Positions 21,268 to 31,324 of a stretch of 64,000 nt of DNA are shown piece after piece. The position numbers and the translations under genes were made by a program. Each line of letters opens with the position of its first letter. Position 1 is the first letter of the stretch. The DNA is from Scheffersomyces stipitis CBS 6054. Its lineage: Eukaryota; Ascomycota; Pichiomycetes; Serinales; Debaryomycetaceae. The stretch spans positions 682,001-746,000 of the forward strand of contig NC_009044.1 in the NCBI RefSeq assembly GCF_000209165.1, in the 5' to 3' direction. The notes beneath the pieces are model-generated. The model was not told the DNA's origin. It saw nothing but the letters and a program-made list of their open reading frames with translations, and did not search any database.

Positions 21268-22595
21268 TATCAACTATTGATTATTTAATTATAAAAATAC
21301 ACTGTTTTGCAAAAATTTTTGGAGACTTCGAAGAATTAATTTAAAGGTGTCGAGATATCATTCTAAAGGTCATCTCTTGTTAATTATATGGCCACAAAAT
21401 CAATTAGAGCCAATAGGAAGAAGAGTGCCAAGACTAGTCAAAGCTTCCATGTGCGGAGCTCAAGAGATGAGCCAATGGAATCTTGTTGCGGCATGGTTCT
21501 TCTTTCCTGTATTGATGCCTGTCAGTTGCAGGGTAATACGATATTTGGTTAAGAGCTACGAGAAGTAGAGAAGTATACATCCATCTCGAACCAATCTGAG
21601 AGAGACAGAGAGACTATTATCACGACGTAGTTGAATCAACTTTGAAATGAAGATTTTGTATGTTGAGCTTAATAAGTATACAATATCTCTATCCAGGGGG
21701 GCTTATATGTGGCTTAGTACGTAAGAGGCATAGAGGTGTAATTCAATTGAAAGAATTACATTGTTGGAGTATCATTGACTTTTACAAACTACAACCGGAA
21801 CATTTTCGAAATTGACCTATTCGCGGTGGGATTACGAGGCAGAAAATCCGGGCGGAAGTTGGGGGATTTACGTGCATGACTGCTCCCTTTGTTCCCAGAC
21901 TGGTTCTGTTTACGGGCGCAAGTGGAATGTCGTCTCATCAGCATTGTGCGACATCCAACACACGGCATTGTTTCGGAGGCTGCATGTCGTGTGAAATATG
22001 TCACGTGCCGAAAGTCTCAGCCCATAAGGAACAGGAAGGCTTTGTTTTTTTTGTGTCCAGAGGGTTCATTGTTCCTTCGGTGTGTGATCATTTAGTCTTC
22101 TGTTGTTTAGACGGTTGACAGATTGGTCCTTCGACGAGATCTATTTCCGCTTCCAGAAGTGAGATGTGTTTATAATTGGAGATTGAATTTGTCACTCTCG
22201 GTTTAGAACCCCTTCGTATATAACTGGGTTTATATCTGTTATTGTGTTTGTATTTATTTACATTTATTTGTTTGTATATTCCTTCGCCTTATCTCATCCA
22301 ACCCGTCCATCACATTACTTCTATACTGGGGAACTTTGTGTTTGGTTCTTCTCTGCCTCATTTCTTGTCGCTACTCCAACCATTCTGTATACCTGACAGC
22401 TCCCTTACATAACGGCCACTTGTGCACACTTCTGGAGCTGTTCTGGATTCACAGGAAAAGACAGCATTGTCCTATTTTGATCTTACCGTGTTGATTTTTC
22501 ACTGACAGTTTACGCTTACACTCGTTTCGTTTTCGTTTGTCTTTCGTTCTGGGTTTGTCGTTCGATTTGGCTATCAAATCTCACACTCGTTTAAC
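21268..22595. promoter_or_regulatory. Divergent upstream region between two unknown genes
   Basis: About 1.3 kb between divergent genes. It holds a GTCACGTG site (CACGTG at 22002-22007), a T-rich tract with forkhead-like TATTTAC and TTTGTTTG words near 22249-22275, and a long pyrimidine-rich leader before the right-hand gene. Confidence 0.45.
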
Positions 22596-24356
22596 ATGGC
22601 GAAACCAGATCAGGCATCACCGTCTCCAGCCGGTTGCAGGACTCTATCCGAGGATCCGAGCAAGACACACACAATCGTTGCACGAAATGCTAACGACACC
22701 TCTACACATAACTCTGCTGGCGATACGAACGTCACCATGTCTTACACCAGTTCAAACATGAACCACGATATGCCTAACGCCAGTATCAATAATGCCAGCA
22801 CTATTGCCAGTAATGCCATTGGCACTACCAAGTCTATTAGCAACAACGTTACCATCACCGGCAATAACAGCAGCATCACTAATCTCACCACTAACTTCAA
22901 CAGTAATGGAGGTATCACTAGTTTTCCACGTTCAGATGTTATTCGCTCTACCAACCTCAGTCTCTCGCGTATGAATTCCACTCAAGAACTACTCACTAAA
23001 CTACCTCTCAAGGACAAGAGCATCGCCATGAATAGCAACCTAAGCAATAATTGCAGTCTAACACTGTTTCCCAAACTCAACTCGTCAGTGCCGACGATGC
23101 TCAAACACCAGCCTTCAAAGCTAGACCTCATAGACGACACTACTTTAACTTCACTACCTTTTCCGCCTCCTCCCAAGATGAGAAATCGCAGCTCAACGTC
23201 CAGCTCGAATACCCTATCCACCCAGCGGACTTTGGGAGGGTTGGGAATTGCATTACCTGGGGAAGAAAAGGAAAACTTGTTGAATGACGTGGCAAAGCCA
23301 TCCCTTTCAGCAGAGTCTAACCCTAGCATCACAAACGACAGAAATGAAGCCAACACCGTATTTTCTGAGCAATTCGACATCAACAGCATCGTTGCCCTTG
23401 CTAAATGCGAATTCGAAGACGAGTACGAAGAATACGACTATGACGAAGACGAGAGTCAGGACCCCATAGTTCTTGTAGAAGACTACATGTACTCACGAAA
23501 TGTGGCCGAAACAAGTCTCTTGTCGAGTCCCATGCTGGCGTCGGTCTCGTTTCCGCAAGAGCAAGCCAGAATTAACAAGAAAAAGTCGTTGGCGACGTTC
23601 AAGCAGAGAATCAACTCTGCCACTTTGCATAGGCCCCCAGACATAGCTGCCATAGATGTAGACTTAGATGTCGACATTGGTTTCAAGACTGAAACAACCA
23701 GCATGTCTGGTGCCTCCTCACTCGCACCTGGCTCTAACGAATTAGCCAAACGTGCTACCAATAAGAGAGCCATTTCAAATGACAACACTATAGTCAAACC
23801 CAACGCAGCACGTACAGAAAACCTCGAGGAGATCTTCGGAAAGATTCCAGGCTCGGATTTGTTGAAGTACTGCGATCTCTGTGAAAAGCCGTTGTACGAA
23901 ATCAGCTCCATCATCAACAACAACAAGAAGTTTAAGGCTTCTAGTAACAGCACAGCCAAGATCAACCGCTTGTATACTGAGTTCATTTGCTGGGAATGCG
24001 TAGAGACCTACGAAGACTTCTTCAACGAGTTGTACGAAAACGAGTTGGCAATTGATTCACTGCCTCAGGAATCCGCCAATGTTCGTTTATTGGAGATCTT
24101 CCGGTCCATCCAAACGAAATACGACCAACAGCGGCCGTATATATCCAAACTGGCAAATTTCAGCTTTCTCAATCCTGCAAGAAAATTGTCAGGAAAGTCG
24201 TCGACTTTCTCCGAAGGATTGATGAACCAGTTGGATTATCTCCGTAACGCAGCCGAAGAAACTCCAAAGAAACCTCCCATCGATTTGGACTGGATCAAAA
24301 ATCTCCAGTACAAGATACGATGGTGGAGATCGTCAACGTCTCCTACCAACAAATAG
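22596..24356 (+). CDS. Protein with a four-Cys zinc motif, unknown
   Basis: A 586-residue protein from the ATG at 22596 that I cannot name. The first 400 residues are low-complexity and rich in Ser, Asn and Thr, with a strongly acidic, Tyr-containing block near 275-290 (CEFEDEYEEYDYDEDESQD). The folded part appears C-terminal. CDLC at 426-429 and CWEC at 465-468, 35 residues apart, form a plausible zinc-binding knuckle pair; a Lys- and Asn-rich loop lies between them and an acidic helical stretch (YEDFFNELYENE) follows. The end is basic and Trp-rich (YKIRWWRSS). The pattern suggests a regulatory scaffold with a zinc-ribbon-like module rather than an enzyme. It converges with the zinc-cluster factor to its right. 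Confidence 0.75.
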   Translation: MAKPDQASPSPAGCRTLSEDPSKTHTIVARNANDTSTHNSAGDTNVTMSYTSSNMNHDMPNASINNASTIASNAIGTTKSISNNVTITGNNSSITNLTTNFNSNGGITSFPRSDVIRSTNLSLSRMNSTQELLTKLPLKDKSIAMNSNLSNNCSLTLFPKLNSSVPTMLKHQPSKLDLIDDTTLTSLPFPPPPKMRNRSSTSSSNTLSTQRTLGGLGIALPGEEKENLLNDVAKPSLSAESNPSITNDRNEANTVFSEQFDINSIVALAKCEFEDEYEEYDYDEDESQDPIVLVEDYMYSRNVAETSLLSSPMLASVSFPQEQARINKKKSLATFKQRINSATLHRPPDIAAIDVDLDVDIGFKTETTSMSGASSLAPGSNELAKRATNKRAISNDNTIVKPNAARTENLEEIFGKIPGSDLLKYCDLCEKPLYEISSIINNNKKFKASSNSTAKINRLYTEFICWECVETYEDFFNELYENELAIDSLPQESANVRLLEIFRSIQTKYDQQRPYISKLANFSFLNPARKLSGKSSTFSEGLMNQLDYLRNAAEETPKKPPIDLDWIKNLQYKIRWWRSSTSPTNK

Positions 24357-24536
24357 CTTAGCATTGTTTATCGACAGTTTACAGACATTGTTTCTACCGT
24401 TTGCAATTGTTTGATTGTTCCAATAAACACCATTTTCTATCTAGTATATACACTCACGATAAAACCGACCAAAATATAAATGTAGAAATAAATAACATTG
24501 CTGCAAAAGCAGCAGCACAGGAATAACCTCATCTGT

Positions 24537-27059
24537 TCAATCTCCTCCTCCCAACACAAGATAATCGCCCTGGTATTCGTACTTGAAAGCATCGAGACAG
24601 TTATTGGTGGAAAGCACAACCAAGTCTTTCAAGCAGCTTGTGCCCAAGGTAGCTGAGGGCATGTAGCTCAGCTGTGTTCCTAAATCCATTAACACATCTT
24701 CATCGTCGGAAGATCCCAGCAGTTCAAGCTGTGGTCTTTCGAAAATCGAAGTGGAAATCTCGTCGAACTCGATTTCTTCTTCGGCTTCCTCTCCCGAACC
24801 ACCAAGATATATCTCGTGATCGTGATTTTCAGGCAAGTCTTGAGAAAGCGCTTCCTGCAAGAGCTCTATATTTTGAGCCCAACATTTGGCAACCAGATCA
24901 AAACGGGCACTGTCCAACAAGATGTCTCTGGCATCGCCAATAGAAGACGTGAGAACAGCCACGTAGTTAGCATCGCTGGCTTGCAGTGCTTTCTGATAGA
25001 GGAGAGATAATCCTAAAATCAAGGCAGCGTTGAAACAGACACTCGTGCTAGAGAAGACTTCCTTTCTCTTTTTATTGTGTTCATGGAAGCTCTTCAATAA
25101 CTTGATCACCAAGAGAGCGACCTTGATGGATATCTTGCTGAAATTCAAGAGCAGAGCATCGTCGTTGAAGTCGCAGGACCGAAATGCAGAAGGGTTCAAT
25201 TTTCTTGAAACAGCATAAATCAAGAAAGGACGGCCCAATGTCATGAGTCCGTAAAACTGGCTTAAATGTACCAATACGATGTTGTAGTTGTTGGGATGAG
25301 TAGGATCCTGGAGGAGGGCCTCGAATTCAGGAGTAATTTTCAAGTCGTCATCCAAAGAATTGGACCATAATCGCGATTCGAGAGCTAACAATTTAGCTCT
25401 CTTGACATCGATGCTACCAGAGCGATAAATGTTCTGGACTATGTTCCCATTGATCTTACTTATGCCACAGAGAGCAGTCTGGCAATCTCTCCGTATAGAT
25501 TCTTCTTTGGAAAGGAACTCTTTCTCTGTCAAGCTTTCAGAATCGTCCCAGTCGTAATCACTTATAGTAAGAGGACGACCCAAATTGAACGATGCTATTC
25601 TATCACATATGAAGATACTCTTCCAAAGACGTCTTCTATGAGCGGAAATGCTTACGTCACCACACCGCTCATTAACATGCTTGCGATGCAACCCAAGAGC
25701 TTGAGCAATACGGATAGTATTCCCCAAATGTAACCACGACGAACTACGTTGGCTATTTGACAGATAGTAGAAATGCTGCAAGTAGTGAGCCTCGGCAATC
25801 CAGAGTTTTTCATCGTAGCAGACATTACGCATTATGTTCTGGGCACAGTCAAAGTATTCAGAGGATTTCAGAATGCCCAATTTTTTGGAGTCCATATCGT
25901 TGGAAAATTCAATATATAATGCGCCAATAGCAAGAACCAAATTGAATAGACAGTAACTGTTTTCACGACGAGGAATGTCTTCATCGTAGATGGGATCCAC
26001 TACCATTTTCTCAAAGTGGTCCATATCAAACACATAGAAAGTATCGTTGATGTTCTCTTTGAATACTTCAATAACAGTATTACACAGCTCTCTTGAGGGC
26101 AAGGGCAATCTGGTGAATTGGTGAGAAAACTTTCTCTCCGTCACCACGAACTCTTCCAATGGTACTATGGTGAATTTTGAAATACCCAACGTCTCTGCAA
26201 AAAGGGCCCTACACTCGTTGAGGAAGGAGAAAGGAGCGACTTCTCCATAGAAACGTAAGTCTCCGCCGGTGCTTAGAAGCAATCTCAAATGCTTTTCTTC
26301 AGGTTTGGGAACTCCTTCAGATACTTCATACAAACGTAAATTCATTTCTGGTTGGAAGGTAGAAGCTAATGTGGACTCAAGATTGCTACAAAGTCCAGAC
26401 AATGATAATGTAGGAGCCATCGCGGTCTGGAGCATGTGTAATTTTCTAATTTCAGCAAGAGATTGTGTGGCTGGTGGAGGCACTTTCGAGTCCGCAGAAG
26501 GCAAGCTACAGTCTGACTCTCCGGAATTGGAATTGGAATACGAGAAAGTGGACTCTGAAGTTGATGACGATGAAGATGTAGGTACAAGTTCCGCTGCCGA
26601 ACTGCCAGCCCTCAAAGCCTTCATAGATCTTCCTCGCAAAGATCTACCGTCAACCTTGAGGTAAGAGCATTCCAAGGTTCTCTTCTTGCAAAATTGACAC
26701 GGGAGTTGTCCATTGCACTGATAGGGTGTTAGTGTTTTCAGGTGCTAAATGGAACCTGAAACTGAATCAACTTTTCAGCTGCAGAAAAAAATATGTCAAA
26801 TATGTAACAGAAAAAACCTTCGGCCGAATCAACCCATGTGCTGCTACACTCTCGTGCTGGCAGGGGTTGGAAAGAAGGAATCAGCGCCGCTGAAAAGAAT
26901 TGACCAGTCCACATTCCGATTTCTCGTCAGAGTCCGAACGGGCTCCGACTGAGGTTTACATACCTTCATCTTACGCTGCTTGCACACATCGCAGGCTCTC
27001 GTGATCTTCTTCCGTTTGGAAGAGGTGAACACTTTAAGTCTTTTGGTGGTATCGGGCAT
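24537..27059 (-). CDS. Zn2Cys6 transcription factor (two exons)
   Basis: A fungal binuclear zinc-cluster regulator. Exon 1 is 26964-27059 and exon 2 is 24537-26717; the 246-nt intron (26718-26963) has GTATGT, a CACTAAC branch site and a TCAG end. Joined, the product has 758 residues. The cluster spans the junction: exon 1 ends at CDVCKQRKMK and exon 2 begins at the third Cys (CNGQLPCQFCKKRTLEC), giving C-X2-C-X6-C-X5-C-X2-C-X6-C. A basic stretch (SSKRKKITRA) precedes it. A Ser-rich linker is followed by a fungal-trans middle homology region from about 190 to 450 (for example SAHRRRLWKSIFICDR, NLGRPLTISDYDWDD). The C-terminus is acidic, as in activation domains. The family is certain; the regulated pathway is not. 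Confidence 0.88.
26718..26963 (-). other. Intron within the zinc-cluster gene
   Basis: On the minus strand it begins GTATGT (26963 down to 26958), contains CACTAAC about 10 bases before the end, and ends CAG at 26718. It is phase 0. Splicing restores the exact Zn2Cys6 spacing, which is strong evidence. Confidence 0.9.
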
Positions 27060-29188
27060 GGTGTTGTTTTTGCCTAGACATACAAAGTGGCCAACCGGTT
27101 TTTTAGCGAGTTGGTTCTGGGGTAGACTTCATATATATATCAACTCTAATCTCTATACCAGAAAGTAACTGGGGTAACCGAAGCCTAGGGACTGCCCCAC
27201 ACTTATCCCAAGAGAGTAGTGCATCCAAGGGACGGATGCTTCATTCACACATCCTAACCGAAAGAGTACTGGATGTAAAATCAAGAATAGTGCCGACGAT
27301 TGTCCCACACTACACTCAGATATGCCCCCAGCCGACGCCATTAGCAAGATGCCGCTCTTTGGCGGGCTTTCAGCGCAAACCGCACCCACCAGTCAGTAGA
27401 GAAGCATCGCGAGACTTGCCCAGTTCCCGTTAAAACGAGCTAAGACTCAAGCCCAAGCCGCCATAGCCATTTCAGGTTCAGCACATAGGGAGAAAACGAA
27501 ACTCTCAACATTTTTGGCTCCTCTAGACTGTGCATCTATTGTTTCACCCTAAGGAGATCGTTCATTGCGGGTGGTCCTCCCTTAGCTGGGTATCCTCGGG
27601 AAAGGACAGAGGACGCACTAATATTTTTTTTTTGCTCCCAGAAATGCAACCCTGGACCAAATTGGCCCTAGACTTTATTCTGAGAATTGCTATTTATCAT
27701 TCGGTCATAAGATAGTTTCTACAATATTCACTCAGGAAAAAATAGTGTTCTTCAAGTAGTAATTGCTAACGTCGAGGGGAACAACCGTCAGTCCAGACCA
27801 TTCTCCCGGAGAACAACCCAGAGCTGAAATGCCCGGACGCGAGTGAAAAGATTTATTTCTTCTAGCTCTCAGTCCTCCGCTAGTTCCAACCACGCTCCAC
27901 CTTTTCAGGTCGCCTGAAGGGGCCGGCAGGTCCGGTGACTCTGTGCTCCAGAGTCTTACTAGAGTTCGGTGTTCCCTGTTTCAGTCCTATCTCGTTTGCT
28001 TCAAAACTCTATTTAATGTTAGAAGAGCCCGGACACATTTTTAGCCAGAGAATTCGTATATTTGTACTAGCCCAAATCTCGATAATTCCTCAAATAATAT
28101 ACCCAAATTGCGGGGGTAGCATTGATGAAAGTAATTCAAGTTTTGTGTAGAAGGCTTGGTAGCTGAACTACACCACAGCTGCAATAGCCCCCACTGTCCC
28201 AGATGGCAAAAAGGAAGAGATTGATAAAATCTGCTCTACCATTATTATCTGGCTCAATAATGTCGCCCATCCACCCATCAAATTGTTGAGGCGCAAAACT
28301 AGGAGGGGATCAGGCCCTGAAACTAGCGACGGGTCGCCAGTTCAGATAAAGCCAAATTTATTGGAGCTGGATCCTGCCACGACATTCTGTTGGAGAAACG
28401 ACACTGATTACCCTCGGAGAGTCAAAACTAAAAATAAGGGCATCAATACCAAGACTCCATCTTTTGGGATGTCGTCTGATGTCGCCAAGCTTCGGAACCT
28501 GGCTCCGACGTTTATATGCACACGCAAATGCACAGACGACCACAGCCAAAAATGGGAAAAATATCTTGTCACGTGCAATGCATCAGCTGATTTGTGTCAC
28601 CTGATTTGAAGCACGTGGTAGCAAGACTTTCTGCTCTTTGGTTGTCCGAGTCGGTCACGGATCCGAGCTGGACTCCTGCACCCATGGGGCCAATCACAGG
28701 CCACCAGAAACTGCTGACCTCTAACCCCCATACTTAAGTTTTTTTATTGCTCAGGGATGTCGTGCGCTGCCGAAGTAGATTACCCATCATTAATTATGTA
28801 ATGGAATATATATTTTACTTACCGCTTATTATTCTTTCTGATTCCTAATCCGTAAACACTTCAAATTGGGATTGGTTGATTGTAGCGATCTTCAGACTTC
28901 CAAGCTTCAGCCACTCTTCGCTATCAGAGCTAGAAAAGAGTAAACTTCTCGAAATTTCATCCTACCGTCATATTCTAGAATTCCTAGACTTCTCGATCTG
29001 ACATTGTCTTCCTTTTAGACACTAGACAGTTCGTTCAATCTGCTCCGGCTTCATATAGATCACTTGGTTTCGTACACCGCAGAGATCGTACTTCAGCTCC
29101 TCGCATTGTCACATTTATCATATTCACATCATTGTCTCGTTGCTGTTTGAGATAATTTCACATTCACATTTATCACTTGCACTTCACA
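27060..29188. promoter_or_regulatory. Long divergent intergenic region, zinc-cluster gene / ISA1
   Basis: About 2.1 kb between divergent genes, visibly richer in G and C than neighbouring spacers from about 27160 to 28730. Contents include a TATATATA word at 27134-27141 on the regulator side, a T-tract near 27626, CACGTG at 28570-28575 and 28612-28617, and three CCAAT boxes nearer ISA1 (28690-28696 CCAATCA; reverse ATTGG at 28865-28869 and 28871-28875). No coding frame here is convincing. Confidence 0.5.
28690..28875. promoter_or_regulatory. CCAAT boxes upstream of ISA1
   Basis: One perfect CCAATCA (28690-28696) and two ATTGG words (28865-28869, 28871-28875) lie 310-500 bases before the ISA1 ATG. 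This fits the Hap2/3/5 CCAAT-binding complex, which with Hap43 controls iron-using genes in Candida. The motifs are seen; their function is inferred. Confidence 0.4.
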
Positions 29189-30037
29189 ATGAACGTAGTT
29201 ACAAGAACAAGGATTCCCGTCGTGGCGGCCAGAACTTTCAGATACCTTTCCAACGATGCTTCCGCTGAGAGATCCAAGAGATTCATGCAGACCATACCTG
29301 TCAAGGCAGCTGCTGGTGGAAGCTCTTTCTATTCCGGGTTGAACTACTCTCGCTCCGACCAGAATACGGCTTCCGGCTCTTCCACTTCAGACAGATGGTC
29401 CAAGCATGACATAAACGAATATGGCACCGATCCATCTTCTGCTGCTGCTCCTTTGCCCAAGATACCTATAAGGAGATCTAGAACATCCAGGTTTTCAAAC
29501 AATTCTTTGAAAGATTTGGATACAAAGAAGCCTGGAACAGTTTCTGCTCTGCCCATTCCATCACATACCATCACTGAGATTGAGCAGCCAAAGTACATAC
29601 CCACTCCTACAGTCACTCCAGTAAGAGCTACAACCACGGCTTTTATAAATTCTTCTACACCTACTACTTCTAGTTCTACTTCCACAAAGAAGAAGAGAGT
29701 GTTGCGCCCTAGAAAGGCATTGATAACGTTGACGTCCAATGCCGTAGACCACTTGCAGGCCTTGTTGAACCAGCCGCAACCCAAACTCATCAGAATAGGA
29801 GTGAGAAACAGAGGCTGTTCTGGTTTGACGTACAATTTAGAGTATGTAGACCAGCCAGGCAAGTTTGACGAGTTGATAGAACAGGATGGAGTCAAGGTGT
29901 TGATTGACTCTAAGGCCTTGTTTTCCATTGTTGGTTCAGAAATGGACTGGTTGGATGACAAATTATCTTCTAGATTCATCTTCAAGAATCCAAATTCCAA
30001 GGGAACATGTGGATGTGGAGAATCGTTCATGGTTTAA
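29189..30037 (+). CDS. ISA1: Mitochondrial iron-sulfur assembly protein Isa1
   Basis: A-type (HesB/IscA) protein that, with Isa2 and Iba57, matures [4Fe-4S] proteins such as aconitase, biotin synthase and lipoate synthase in mitochondria. The ATG at 29189 gives 282 residues; an in-frame TTG four codons upstream is ignored. The N-terminus (VVTRTRIPVVAARTFRYLS) is basic and hydroxylated like a presequence, followed by about 150 low-complexity Ser/Thr/Pro residues. The IscA domain starts near residue 175 (LITLTSNAVDHLQALL) and keeps all three ligand cysteines: Cys210 in GCSGLTYNLEY, and Cys274 and Cys276 in GTCGCGESF near the C-terminus. It converges with the next small gene. Confidence 0.93.
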   Translation: MNVVTRTRIPVVAARTFRYLSNDASAERSKRFMQTIPVKAAAGGSSFYSGLNYSRSDQNTASGSSTSDRWSKHDINEYGTDPSSAAAPLPKIPIRRSRTSRFSNNSLKDLDTKKPGTVSALPIPSHTITEIEQPKYIPTPTVTPVRATTTAFINSSTPTTSSSTSTKKKRVLRPRKALITLTSNAVDHLQALLNQPQPKLIRIGVRNRGCSGLTYNLEYVDQPGKFDELIEQDGVKVLIDSKALFSIVGSEMDWLDDKLSSRFIFKNPNSKGTCGCGESFMV

Positions 30038-30394
30038 TAGACACGCTAGCATAATTTAATTAATGACGTTGTATGATAATTATCTTGTAGGGAATTCTTT
30101 TGTAAATTCCAGATTTAGTACAAAACTTTCAATTCCTGTCACATTTCAGTTCAGAATTGATTATTCGACAGAAATATCTGATCTTACAACTAACGTCCTC
30201 TTCGCTTAAACTACTTGACATTGCCATTTGTTTTCTAAAGTCTACTCGGAGAGTACATTGCCTCTCTTATTTATCTACATTGCAATTTCCTTCTACAATT
30301 TTTGAACAGATACTTCTCTTATTCTATTTACACGATAATCCTAACCCTCCCTTAATCGATATAACTTTTCTTGTCTTTTATAATGTTATAGTCA
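30038..30394. other. Convergent 3' region of ISA1
   Basis: AT-rich 3' untranslated sequence between converging genes. Nothing further supported. Confidence 0.55.
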
Positions 30395-30841
30395 TTACTG
30401 AATCTTACGACACTCGAAATACGTAGCTGAAATGTCATCCGGAAGCGAGCAGAAGTATTCCAACTTCTGCATTGTCTTGAACAATTCGATCGAGCTGATT
30501 TGCAACTTCAAACATGTCTTGCCTCCGTCGCTGTCACTGGTACAAATGATGCTTTTGGTCACGTTCTTCTCTCCATCAATAATGTAGAGATTCTCTGGTT
30601 TGCGGTTGACAAAGCTAGTGATGTCGACATCGATTTCTGTTCTGGTTCGTTTTGGGTCAATTTCGGTGACGCGGAGCGGGCTGCTTCTTCCAGTGATCTT
30701 GTCCAATGTCTGGCTGATATCAGAAGGCTCTGGAACAGAACTCAGAGGCGTGTGGACCGAATCATGTGCTCGTTGCTCAACTTGCTGGGGTCCAAGAGGA
30801 GTCGAGGATTCTGGCTTTTTTCCGAACGAAAACAAAGCCAT
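30395..30841 (-). CDS. Small protein of unknown function
   Basis: A 148-residue frame from the ATG at 30841, beginning MALFSFGKKPESSTP; an in-frame TTG lies six codons earlier. The first 70 residues are Ser/Pro/Thr-rich and look disordered. The last 80 look folded, with alternating hydrophobic residues (ENLYIIDGEKNVTKSIICT, CLKLQISSIELFKTMQKL, ISATYFECRKIQ) and several Cys. I do not recognise the family. A 96-codon frame (30777-31067, same strand) with a hydrophobic N-terminus and an internal GTATGT overlaps its 5' side and could be a spliced first exon, but I found no strong branch site, so I keep the simple model. Confidence 0.55.
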   Translation of the reverse strand: MALFSFGKKPESSTPLGPQQVEQRAHDSVHTPLSSVPEPSDISQTLDKITGRSSPLRVTEIDPKRTRTEIDVDITSFVNRKPENLYIIDGEKNVTKSIICTSDSDGGKTCLKLQISSIELFKTMQKLEYFCSLPDDISATYFECRKIQ

Positions 30842-31324
30842 TGTGATATGATATAACAAATAGCAATAGTCTAAAAGAATTACTTGCTATAGTTGAATAA
30901 ACTTGAATACAGTTAATTGTGCAACTGAAAAGAATGTAGAGGCAAATGAAAAATCCCACGCTGACCTGTGTGGGGATCAAATTTGTGCAGAGCAAGAACA
31001 TACCAGTGGAGCATACAAACGCTACTGCTGTTAGTATAATGAATATTTGCTTACTCCGACGTCTCAAAGATGAGTCAATTCTTCAAAAGTTGCCTCTCAA
31101 CCTCTTTGAAGAAGACCGTCTGAAATTCTCAATTCTCAATTCTCAATTCTCAATTCTCAATTCTCAATTCTCAATTCTCAATTCTTTGAATTGCTCTCAT
31201 AGTAGTTTCGGATCATATTAGCCTTGTACTCCAGTTGTATTAAGTCCCTTTCTTTATGATGTCCACTCTCCTACTCTCGCGTCTCATTTCTCATTTCTCT
31301 CTGGGCCATCTTCTATTCATATGT
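30842..31324. other. Region with heptanucleotide repeat, upstream of the small gene
   Basis: Contains the overlapping hydrophobic frame beginning MRRRSKQIFIIL (minus, from 31067) and a tandem AATTCTC array at 31124-31185. It lies between the small unknown gene and the IRC19 3' end. Confidence 0.45.
31124..31185. repeat. AATTCTC heptanucleotide tandem repeat
   Basis: Eight perfect 7-bp units (31124-31179) plus a partial ninth (AATTCT), with no substitutions. On the minus strand the unit reads GAGAATT. It is non-coding in the models used here. Confidence 0.95.

Noticed and set aside
28118..28168. C/D-box snoRNA-like TGATGA...CTGA pair
   Set aside because: Too short between boxes and without a convincing terminal stem.
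28283..28609. 108-codon plus frame in the long divergent spacer
   Set aside because: No start context, domain or codon bias; stops soon in all frames around it.
29344..30030. 228-codon frame antisense to ISA1
   Set aside because: It mirrors the conserved IscA domain on the opposite strand; ISA1 has the ligand cysteines and the expected length.
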